From: Dendrophyllia cribrosa | Taxonomy: Eukaryota > Cnidaria > Anthozoa > Scleractinia > Dendrophylliidae | NCBI GenBank assembly: GCA_024195265.1 | Contig: JAJLRJ010000008.1 | Coordinates: 8,341,488 to 8,405,487 of the forward strand | Direction: 5' to 3' | Length of the DNA stretch: 64,000 bases | Shown: positions 49,739-61,100 of the stretch, in pieces | How positions within the stretch are numbered: the first letter of the stretch is position 1 | Layout of the letters: the number at the start of each line of letters is the position of its first letter | Program-made: the position numbers and the translations under genes | The notes under the pieces: generated by a model | What the model saw: the letters and a program-made list of their open reading frames with translations, nothing else | Databases searched by the model: none | Told to the model about the DNA's origin: nothing

Positions 49739-50241
49739 TATTTGAACACTGATATTTGTTATCGGGGAGTCTTGTTTTTGAAATTTTTCAAAAACACAAA
49801 TTATTCACAATTAAATTTTGAAGGCTATAAAATTAATAACATTTTTCAAAATAATATAAATCCCCGGCCTGTTTAAAAAAATAGAGATAATTATAATTTT
49901 AGTCATTTTCATTTACGGCTCGGAATATAAAGTGGAAAACGAGTTAATCGCTTTTCAAACAAAAGATTTTTAGCGTATAACGTTTGTATTGTACTATAAA
50001 AAAATAATATTACGGGAATGTGCGTATAATCAAAATATAATCAACATGAAATGCTAGATATTTGACATATTTAGTATGGAAATTTTAAAATTAATAGGAA
50101 ATAAAAAAATCTCTTACCATTGACGTGTTCTTCATTTGTGAAGAGGTGCGTGGCTTTAGTTAAATTTCAGGGGAGAGTGATTGTCAGAAATTGTGAAAAA
50201 AAGGTAGGAAATGTCTTGACTAGGCAAGTGGCGCATGCTTA

Positions 50242-50614
50242 ACCGCGGTCAAACGAGAGAAATTTGAAAAAGTTAAGCAAAGTTCTTAAAAGTTAAGGTT
50301 GTCATTTTCACTGTTTAAAGGTAAATGTATTGCCAATACACTGTCAATTTACCAAAAGTTTTGAAAGTTTACTAAAAAAGTTCTAAGCGTTTAAAAACTG
50401 AACTGCAGAATGGTCGGCGCCATTTGTCAACATAATTTTGATCAGGCGCAAAGAGTTTTGGTCAGTTTTCAACGGAAAAAGCTCATTTTGAGAAAAATTA
50501 AAAGATGGTTACGTCAACTAATTTTTTTTATACATCCTTGTCTATATTTCCATTTAATATTAAATAAAATCCCACTAAATAAAACGAAAAACGCCTCGGA
50601 CGTTTCACCGCGGT
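50242..50614. mobile_element. ACCGCGGTC-ended MITE, copy 1
   Basis: It starts ACCGCGGTCAAACG and ends CGTTTCACCGCGGT. The body has TTAAGGTTGTCATTTTCACT, TTTGATCAGGCGCAAAGAGT and AAATAAAATCCCACTAAAT, all shared with 58986-59369. Confidence 0.8.
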
Positions 50615-50754
50615 GGAGGCGCATGCAGGACTGTTATCGCCGTTTCCGTAGCATGAAGCGACTGGGCGTACAGTATCACAACTTCCCCCTGATACATGGG
50701 ATGTTAGTCCATTGCAGGGTAACCTCTCATCGCTCCGGCCACCCATTTATAGAA

Positions 50755-50940
50755 ATAGGGAGCGGCACAAAATAATAGCTTTGATGAGCGAAAACAAGGC
50801 CTCTGCACGTGCGTTTTACATTTGGTACTACAAAACAACAACGTTAAATGATCAAATTATAGGTTTTGTGGAGAACGTGAACAAACGACGGTCAATTTTC
50901 TTTGAATTCTCTACTTGAACTTGAAAGCCGTCGCAATGAA
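50755..50940. repeat. Dispersed repeat segment shared with 20158-20330
   Basis: AGCGGCACAAAA, GCCTCTGCACGTG and AATGATCAAATTATAGGTTT with TGTGGAGAACG appear in the same order in both places. Continuing to 51486 I see nothing recognisable. Confidence 0.7.
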
Positions 50941-51486
50941 TTCAGCTCCTGGACAACTGATTCAGTCACAGATAAATTCAAGAAATTGGGACAATTGCAA
51001 AGTAATTTCAAAGAGCGCGAATTCAGCGAATTGTCAGTTTTCAATGACGTTTTCGTCGCCGTTGTCATCGTGGTTGTTAAGGCTCCCTAATCTTCAGTAT
51101 CCAGTGGACAAAGCAATGGACCACCTCGTAGTTTTTCGTAATTTTGCCTCGGGCAGGAAAACCATGATCGATACTGCCAAAAAGGACAGCTTTGCTTGCC
51201 CCGCCTAGATTAGATTCGTAGCTATGCGGGACAATCAATATTGTTTCTATTTTAACTGCTGTCAATAAATTGTTGTTGTTGTTGTTTGTTGTTAAAGTGC
51301 CACTATGATAAAAAATATTCATTTTCTGTTCTCTTCATATTTTGAAAATATAAGTACTCGTTACTTACTTTGCGAAGTTTCAAGTCAAAACTCGGGAAGT
51401 GCCATTACGAATTCGGCTTACAATTAAAAAATGACCGGGACCGAACCCTGAGAGTTGGATCGAGTTGGCCTAAAGATTTTGTGACG

Positions 51487-52359
51487 TCAATAGGCCATTT
51501 GCACGATGGCGTCATTTAAGGTGGCTTACTACAGTTTATAGGGGTCACCAGATGCTTCCAATAATATCGATCACAGGTGACTATTTGTGGGAACAAGCAA
51601 CAATTACAAAGTCAAAACCATCGTACAAGACAGTGGGTGTTTGTAATTTCACCATCCTCTGGTTAGAAGTCGCTTAAAACAAGCGACCGAGTGGTTGTCA
51701 GAAGACTGGGTTCTAATTCTATGAGGACGTTTTACTCAAAAATCACCCGTACGACCCTACCTCAAAATCTTACCATTTAAACTTTGGATAAAAATAAACG
51801 TTCTTACAAGTTAAAACAAAAATCTGTAAAAGAGTTTTTCGCATATCAACGAAAATATCAAAAATAGGAATTTCGAAAAATATTTTAAAAACTATCTTAC
51901 AGATTTTGAAAAAAAATTGTCTGCAGATTGATGTTGATGTATATTTAAAAATATCAAAAATTGAGCATAGGTCGTACGGCTAGATTTCGAGAAATTCACG
52001 ACCAAAAAAACGTTTAGTACGATCTCCGAGCATGCGCAGTACTGCATACACCACGGCCATTCACTTATCTGCGCGCGCGGCTGCTCGCGCATTACTAACT
52101 GCGTGCACGAAATCAGAGCTTCGTTGTTGTTTGCTCGCGCGGTATTGCTTGCGTGACACGCGCGCGTAAAGGAAATTTATTGTCCCTCAAAACTGTATTC
52201 GGCCACCTCAACTACAACTATCAGAATTCATTTCGTTTTTCCTTTCTTATTTTAATTTTGTAATCCCAGTGCGGTTTAAATAACAATAGCCCTAATCGAA
52301 AAACTGAAGGATTCTGGTAGTTGTAGTCATATGACGTCATCGTGCAAATGGCCTATTGA
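51487..52359. mobile_element. 873-bp element with CAATAGGCCATTTGCACGAT ends
   Basis: TCAATAGGCCATTTGCACGA at the left and its mirror TCGTGCAAATGGCCTATTGA at the right are perfect inverted repeats, followed by TG(G/A)CGTCAT. The interior is AT-rich with CG-rich patches (GCGCGCG near 52070) and no coding frame. Confidence 0.75.
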
Positions 52360-52604
52360 CTCAACTTATGTCCCGGTGGCGTAATGTCGCACTTTTTAAA
52401 GCAGAAAGAAAGACCGTTCTCAGATCATTTGAAAAATCAACCCGTATCACACAACTCAATGAGAATTGTAACAATTGCCTAAACGGATACGGTTTAAACA
52501 AGAAATCAGAGAATTAACTCATAGTACTAAGGTCAAAGCATAAATTTCCCTGTGAGCGTTAGCCCTTGTAAGAAAATGAGGGATCACACGAGGGAAAGAA
52601 AAAA

Positions 52605-52680
52605 ATCTTTGACCTCGGTGGGATTCGATCCCATGACCTCCGGATTTAATAGATCTTCCGTTACCTCCCGTCAAAACGAG
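52605..52680 (-). repeat. tRNA-like patch, possible SINE head or tRNA relic
   Basis: On the minus strand GGGATCGAATCCC resembles a pol III B box, preceded by CCGGAGGTCAT and a run that could be an anticodon arm. No convincing A box or acceptor stem, so this is not called as a tRNA. The rest of 52360-53070 shows nothing I recognise. Confidence 0.3.
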
Positions 52681-53071
52681 CCATGGTCAGTCCATCGACC
52701 GATTGATTGATTCATTGACTAATCACTAATTAGTTATCAGAAATGATTTCTCCTGAGCATCGCAGAGAAACCCTTGGTATAGCAGAAGACATAAGTCAAT
52801 GGGTAGCGCTTTATCCACTGAATAAGAACTGGTTTACTGGAGGAAATAAATATTTATGGAACGGATTTATATCGACCCATTGTTTTCGTGAGTCGCGTGC
52901 CATTGTTTTATACTTAAACTGACTAAATCGGTCAAAGTTCAGTTTGGTAAACTTGCAAGCTCACGGTCGAATAACTTGTACCGTCTTAGAGATGTGTCCG
53001 CCTAATTGCAGGAGTAGGCAAAATAGTTGAACAAAAAAGTTCAAAAAACTGCGTGGCACTTGTGACACAAT

Positions 53072-53231
53072 AAATAATAGAAAATGTTAATGTAGAAAAG
53101 TGCCGAAAATTTGAAAGTTTTCAGACGTTTGGTTTAAAATTGACATTTCACTGAAGAAGGGCCAAGCCCGAAACGTCTGAAAACTTTCAAATTTTCGGCA
53201 CTTTTCTACATTAACATTTTCCATTATTTAA
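53072..53231. repeat. Hairpin with about 58-bp near-perfect arms
   Basis: The left arm AAAATGTTAATGTAGAAAAG, TGCCGAAAATTTGAAAGTTT, TCAGACGTTTGG is mirrored from 53168. The loop has CACTGAAGAAGGGCCAAGCC, a motif type that also occurs near 10560 and 46132 (GAAGGGC followed by GAAA). Confidence 0.85.
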
Positions 53232-54083
53232 TTGCAGGAGTGTCCGTCTAAAGACAGTTTTATATACTGTAAAGTCGTTTAACCACTTTACTGACTCTGA
53301 TGGACAAGCAAACTGAATTGTTGTGCTAAAGATCACGTATAAGATCATTAACTTTTCTTGTTGGACCGTATGGGATGGCCTTAACTAAATTCTTTGTCTC
53401 CCCGGCAACCCCAAATTGGACATACTAAAATGAACAACAGCGTATAAAAGAACTGCCTGACTGAACAGTTTTAATTCATTTGCAGGATTTCATCTGGAGA
53501 TTAAAATATATATTTCAATTATTTCCGAAATGTTTTAATAATTTCTTAACGTTTTAGTTCCATCGCAGCGTTTTAGTTCATTAATCCGGCGCGCGTGAAT
53601 GTGCAATTTCCGCGCAATCCGGGAGCAATCTTTTCGCGTGATCATGTCGCTCATAAAATAAGTGCACGCCGTTAAATAATTCTTTTTTTCTGCCCGCATG
53701 ACAAGAGGTTATCTTTAAAACAAATGTTATGGTTACTATTCTTCGGAATGTTGAGAATCTAGGGCTTAAATCGATGAAAAGTTTTAAAAATATAACCGTG
53801 TCGATCATTCCGCTTTAACGTCACGTCTGAATGAACTTTCAGTCACGCGCTATTAGCGAATACGTGCTGCAGTTTTTTTTTTCGTTTCATTGTTTCCTGT
53901 CCAGAGTATATTAGTGCCGCATTCCTGATACTGCCATATGCATAACACGTAGTTGTTTTAAGTATAGCACGTCCTATACACATGAGCAAGCATTTCTGAT
54001 CCCTCTGTTATCATAGACTAAAGCTTGTTATCTCCGCACCCGAGGAGCAAGTATATTACGCGGCGTAGTAATTCTGAGGAGAA
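53232..54083 (+). promoter_or_regulatory. Upstream region of DAO-C
   Basis: 850 bp without repeats of note before the DAO-C start codon. A promoter must lie here, but I see no certain core element; AGAGTATATTAG at 53905 is a weak TATA candidate. Confidence 0.3.
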
Positions 54084-55083
54084 ATGGCCTTACAGCTAAC
54101 TGCGGTTCCTACGTACTCTAAAACTTTGAGAGTAAGTATTTGCTTAATTCAGCGCTTTACACAATTCTCTAATTTTGTTTTATTATCCCTTTTGATTTTA
54201 ATTTTTTACAATAATAGTACCACATGAAAGCACCATTTTTTTCACTGATATTTTCATCAAAATTAATGTTGTCGCACCACATACTTTAAAACAATGCCAG
54301 AGGAAATGACTTCTTCGTAACTTCATTTGAATAGTTAGTCGCGCATTTCATGATTCCTCTCAGGCTTACGAGATCGACCGATTAGACTTGTGTTGATTAA
54401 GCAGCTTCTTTAATTTACAAATTCGAAGTTAAGAAATGTCATCTCGGAATCCATGTCAAAGGGAAGAAAAGATTGTTACCACATGACTGGCGGAATCCAG
54501 TATCTTTTTAGCAACTGAAGCCACATATTAGTAAAAACACTCTTTTGGGAAAACGGGATGATAATTTCAAAACACGAGACAAAAGTGATTAGTGTTTTTT
54601 CTTTCGGAAATGCATTTTTTCACACGTCTTCAGAAAGTTTCCGGTAGAATCAGTCACATAAAAACAATTTATGTTGATCTGTACTGTTCCGGCTTAGTTC
54701 TTTAGGATACGAAGAGCCCGGCAGGGTTGAAGATGCTCATCGGCTTTCATTTAGCTTCATTTCTTATGAATTTTGATCATTATTCACAGAATCTGTTGTT
54801 GAAATTGTTTTAATTCGCAAAAGATACCTTACTTTTTTTGGCGACTGAGCCAGTAGAACCAGGAGTTGGGCTCCTGGTAGAACTGATACATAACTTGACA
54901 ATCATTTGTATTTTTATGACATATGGCGCAATTCAGCTCCTTCCTTTTCTTACATGAAATGAATGCTACCAACAACCGCATTTTAGACCGTCGCTTTTCT
55001 TTATAAACGTACCCCGTTAATAAGACCACCACTCGAAATGCAAAACAAGATGTAATTGGCGAGAGGCAACTGCAAAGAAAAAG

Positions 55084-55123
<40 letters not shown>

Positions 55124-58100
55124 CTTATTTCGTTATTCATATTGTTAAACGATTATAATCTTCCATTCTGATTGATATGGTTGAATTTACAGTGTTTTAT
55201 GGCAGGTTCTTGTAAAAGGGGCTTGTATTTCAATTTGAATCAACCCCCATGTTTCGACCAGATTTTTATGGCCCGATGGTGCATGGTTATATATTTCCAT
55301 CCTGGTCATCCGCCGCTAAAGTCACCCTTTGATAGTTTCTGCGCACTGATACAGTAACTGTCAACAGAACTGTATCATTTTAAAATTTCCTTTGATACAA
55401 ATATGTCCGGCCGTGGCTTTCAAAGTGATACTACAATTGGTAAATGAACCAACTGAAAGCATTGGTCACACAACATCTCCGCGGTATGGCCAATACCTTA
55501 CATAGAACCACATTACCTGCGTAGTGGCAGCCATGGACAGCTGTTTCGTCCTTGTTAGGACTCATCAGCATGGTATAGCCGTATAGCTCTTTTAAGAACG
55601 ACTGAGGCGCCGTCCACACGTATGCGTTTTTAAATGAAAACGCATAATGTACGTGTGTACGGGGCCTAACAAGAACTTGAAAGTTGATGTAAGTATTTTT
55701 TTATAACAGCTTCGCAGAACTCCTCGTGTTCTCATCATTGGCGCAGGAGTGATTGGAATGACATGTGCACTGCAACTTTTGGAACGAGGGTAAGTTAAAT
55801 ATTTCTCGTGCACACAACATAGGCTTTTCTTCACAAAATACTGAAAATATATCATAAGAAATGAATCACTTTACGGTGAAAACCTAACAGAAACCTATTT
55901 TGGCCGCTGACGACATTTTTCACTTTAAAAAATCTGACATCAAATTCAGCTCATTGACGTCCGTAATTCTTTCGTGTTTTTTTGTTTTTTTGTTTTTTTT
56001 TGCTATCAGCCAATCAGAAAGCCAGCAGCCACCATCCCTCGTGACCACGCACTTGGTTACTCCTTCATCGTAATGGTGATGTGAATAACTGTGACAAATG
56101 AAGTAGTAAATAAAAATAAAATAAAAAAGATGCTATTAAAGTGTTAAAACGTGTCGTCGAAAAATATTTTCCCTCTTTATGTTAAGGACGTGATTAATGT
56201 AATACCGTAAGTGACTTGAAATATGACTGTGTGAAAATTGAAACCTATTTATAAATATACTTCCTTTATGAGTTTCTAAGAAACTCGGCGTGCATTTTTG
56301 TCATCATGACGCTAGCAAAAAATTACTAACAAAGCGGAAATTTCAACAATTCCATGATGACTTTGCTTATTTTTTTTTAATGGCAGTAATAAGGAAAAAA
56401 AATTGACTCGCGCTCGCACTCAGCGAAAAATTAAATGAACGGTAATTCAATGGTGGCTTATTCCACAGGGTGTAAAACAGTCCGTATATTTGTGCGAGTT
56501 CGCCGAATAGCGATCGAGGCGACAGCTCGCAAATGCGAATGCGGCCGAAAAGATTCAGTTGGGGCGAGCGTGAATACGGAGAGCGAGACTGGGGAGAGGA
56601 ACTAATAAACGGGCCATTCCATTTCCTTTCCGAACGATATTCGTTCTGAATTTCCATTTCCTCCAGCATTTTTCCTTTGCAGCCTAATCAGAAATTCACG
56701 CTCGAGCCATCTTTAAAAATGCAGGCTTAGAATGTTTTACGCATGCAGACTCAAACAGGTTTAGATATAAACGAGGCCCCGGTTGTTCAAAAGGTGGATA
56801 GCGCTATCCACTGGATAAATCACTATCCAGTTTTAATAGGCATTAGCAAAACCAATTGTGTTATTCACTGGATAGTGATTTATCCGGTGGATAGCGCTAT
56901 ACACCTTTTGACAACCGGGGCCAGATGGTTGGTTTAGATCCGATATAGAAGCAGACACCGATACAACGTAGATTTTTAGTTTTATGTGGCAGCCTTCTTC
57001 AGGTACAAAAAATTAACATTGGTATACGTGAGTTATATGGAGCAATAGCTTGCGTAATTGACATTGGTATACGTGAGTTATATGGAGCAATAGCTTGCGT
57101 AATGGCGGAAATACGAAAGACTGATAACATATAGATTGACATTTTTATAACCCTCGGACGTACACGCAAACTTATACCCCCACCGTGGTACATGGGGGGG
57201 GGGGGGGTTGTTGCAAGCCCCCCCCCCCCTTGGGTTTTTACAAGAATATTATAGGTTGTGGCGCTGCTGGGGGTCCATGACGTCATTCAAGATGGCCGGG
57301 CAATTATATTATATATATATACATATATATATATCTTTTTTATTTCTTGTCGTTTTCTTCTTGCCTTTAGGATCACTCTATATTTTGTCAAGATGGCCAC
57401 CATCTTGGATTTTACTAAAAATTCAAATTTTTTGAAAAAGAGCGGAAATTGCAAATATTGTTTGCTAGAGCTGCAAAATAACACACAGTTAAACAATTTG
57501 ATACTTTTGGTAGCATTTTATGTTTTTTTTTCACTGAAAAAAGGTAAAAAAACACGCATTTTTATTCAAAAATGGCTTGACCACATATTACTTATGACGT
57601 CATATCTCGTTACCATAGCAACCGGTTGTCGCCAAACTTTACCAAAATGTGTCTTAAGGATAAACGAACAGCTACTGAAAACAGCATATGCTAATCTTGA
57701 ATGGTCTTGAAAATATGGGAGAAAAACTTTAAGGAGGGGTGGCAACCACCCCCCCCCCCACCCCTTGTACGACCGAGGGTTAAATTAAAACAACATATAA
57801 CCAATAATAAAGGAAACTTGATATCTAAAATGTTTCTTCTCTGATGTTAAGGCCATAGGGCGCAAGAGTTCTGGCCTTTGAGATTAAATAACCCTTCCTG
57901 GCCTGACGTATTGAGTCCCGTTTGGAACAGATACTTTTTTAATGGGGATTAATTGCATGTCGTTAGCTGTGGGATTAGGAGAGGAGAGGAAGTGTTCGGT
58001 GGCTGCTGTAGGTTTAGATTTGATGTTAAAATTATCGATGGTGCGGCGATAATTCTAACCCCGGAGGTAATCACTGAAGGAAAATGAGCAGCCCACTTGC

Positions 58101-61100
58101 TCTGATTCATGTTTTTCCACTGCTTTGCACATAGTTCGTACCAGACGAATTGTACCTGACTCGGAGCCTGTGGGGAATTCTAACACCAAATCTAAACCTA
58201 CGGTTGCCTGCTTGACAAACTGGTCAAAGCCGCACACAATTCAATATTTGACGAGGTAATACTTAAAGACTTTAAATACGGCAAGACCACAGCGACAAAA
58301 CGTTAATAGGAGCCGGATCTGTTGTAGACCTGGATCAGTAAAAAACTTCAAATGACAAAATATAGACGGCAAGACTGATCCTAACGGCAAGAAGAAAACG
58401 ATAAGAAACAGAAAAAGATATATATATATAATTGCCCGATATTTCGGTTTGAATAAGTTAACGATGTCAACATTACTTTCTTCATGTTCCCCTTATCAGG
58501 TACAGAGTGACTGTTATGGCAAAAGAATTTGCTTCTTCAGTCTCCGGTAACCTTCTTACCTCGGAGATTGCTGGGGCCTTGTGGGAGTGGCCGCCTGCGG
58601 TGTGTGGTGGGTACACGGACGAGGAATCGATAGACAGGGCTAAAGTTTGGTGCACGGACAGTTACACCAAGTTCGTAGAAATGGCCATGAAATCAGAAGA
58701 AACAGGAGTGTTTGTTAATCAGTCCGTGTTTTACTTCAAAGACAAAGTTGAAGATGTTCCTGAGCAGGAGAACAAGATGAAAGAACTTTGTTATCTACCG
58801 GGATTTGAACATAATGACAAACTGATTGAACAGACCGGTGAGTTTATTTAGATCGCTTCCGCAAATCACATGTTAAACCTGCTTTTATATCCATCCCAAA
58901 ATTTTATCATACCTCTGGTATGTTCCCGTACATGCAGTTAATGATCTTGAAGTGGTACCAAGACAAGCAGCGATAGAAAGTATTTACCGCGGTCGAACGA
59001 GAAAATTTGCGAATGTTAAGCAAAGTACTTAAAAGTTAAGGTTGTCATTTTCACTGTTTAAAGTTTAATATATTTCTAGTACACTGTCGTCAATTTACCA
59101 AACGTTTTGCCGGAAAGTTTACTAAAAAAGTTCTAAGCGTTTAAAAACTGTGAACTGCAGAATTGTCGGCGCCATTTGCCAACATAATTTTGATCAGGCG
59201 CAAAGAGTTTTGGTTAGTTTTCAACGAAAAAAAACTCATCATTTTGAGAAAAATTAAAAGATAGTAACGTCAACTATTTTTTTTATACGTCCTTGCCCAT
59301 ATTTGCATTTAATATTAAATAAAATCCCACTAAATTAAACGAAAAACGCCTCGGACGTTTGACCGCGGTGGATGGAAAGTACAGGTAACAACGTCCTTCC
59401 CAGGGTCCTCTCTCTTCAGCTACGTGATCATGAACCTTGTTCCCAGGCTCTCCCTTCTTCCCGCTCCCTAGCAGAGAAGCCTGCCGGGAACGACGCTGCG
59501 TCATCATCTCTCTCGATGATGACGTAGCTGAAGACTGAGAACGAGGCTGTACAGATAAATGGCCCATAAACATTAAAAACGCGGCTGTAACTTCTCATCA
59601 ACATACAATTTTCCTCAGAGGTCTCAGCACTATCTATTTCGTGTGGTAAAAGGATCTACAAGCGAGGAGAAGTTGTTTAACTTTAGTGTGGATTGTTTCC
59701 TTAACTCCGCATGACCTGTATGTTTGATCAGTTTGTAGTGATCATGATTTACAAAGAAAAATAAAACAAAGATACTGATCACTGATGTAGCTTTAATTGT
59801 TAACAGGAAGAAAAGAAAGATAAAAGTTCATCGAAAACTTAATTAAACTCGTTTTAATTTAACTGTTGTCCCCTTTTCAGCCGTGAGTCCGGACACAGGT
59901 GTAGTAGATGCATATCAACACATGGCGCCTATGGTTGACACAGTCGTATTCATGCAATGGCTTTATAAACAGTGTAAAGACAAGGGCTGTCGCTTTGTGC
60001 ATGATGAGGTCCATGGACTGCTAATCGATCAGGCTGACGACTTGAAAAACAAGTACAAAGCTCGGCTCATTATTAATTGCTCTGGACTCAGTGCCAAAGA
60101 ATTAGCCGGCGATGACGAGGTCTACCCGCTCAGAGGTAAAAAAAAAAAACATTTCTAGGGAATGGATTTTTTGAAATGTTTGTTTCGGAATAATTGAAAA
60201 ATGAACAGTAAAGTCAGTTAAGAGAAATGAACTGTTCAAAACCTGTAACAGGAATGGTTACACGTTAGGTTAGGATTTTATCCGCAGACTCAAATTAAGA
60301 ACCACCTTATACAGTATTATAAACAGTAATACTGGCCCTGGTTGTTCAAAAGGTGGATAGCGCTATCCACCGGATAAATCAATATCCAGCGGATAACACA
60401 ATGGATTTTGTTAGTACTTATCCACTGGATAGTGATTTATCCGATGGATAGCACTATCCACCTTTTGAACAACCGGGGCCAGGAAAGTACTGCTCAGTAG
60501 CTTTCATGTGAATGGTCACACTTTGTGATTTCATCCACAGACTCAAAAGTTAGAACCACCTTGCACAAACAATAAACAACACCACAGGAAAGTACTACTC
60601 AATAGCTTTCATTTGAATGGTCACATTGCACTTTAAAATTTTATCAACCCAAAAGTTAGAACCACCTTACACAGCAAGGATAATAATCCGGTAGCACCAA
60701 AGGAAAGTTTTGCTTAGTTGTGCTTTCATTTAAATTGTCACATACTGTAGGATTTCATCCACTGAAGTTAGAACCACCTGATACTAAGGGCCTGTTTACA
60801 TGGAGGGAGGGTGACCCGGGTAGCAGGGTCACCCTCCTAGCCGGGCTACCCTGGGAGGGCCAACTTTTCATACATTTCTTTACAAAGCACACTGAAGTGT
60901 TTACATGATAGACAGGGTCACCCGCCTACCCGGGTCACCCTGTCTGCTTGCCAGGGTAACCCTCCTAGGCGGGCTATCTTTTCTGCATGTAAACGGTCAC
61001 CCCAGGGTCACCCTCCTAGGCGGGCTATTTCTTTTGACTTGAAATTACCCATGAAAACAAGCAATAAAAACAGCAAACTCGCCGCTATAGCCTTTCTTCT

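Larger units (their letters stand above)
38941..50070 (+). repeat. Segmental duplication, unit B (contains DAO-B)
   Basis: About 11 kb matching unit A (2623-36305) in order and orientation, interrupted by different insertions. The exons are more than 90 percent alike by eye while the introns are alignable only in blocks, so the duplication is not brand new. The tRNA-Cys next to unit A is not repeated here. Confidence 0.75.

Noticed and set aside
52605..52680. tRNA gene on the minus strand
   Set aside because: Only a B-box-like patch is present; no A box and no closing acceptor stem.
57258..57710. 150-aa open frame
   Set aside because: Lies within a non-coding inverted-repeat element (57148-57782) and spans a TA microsatellite.
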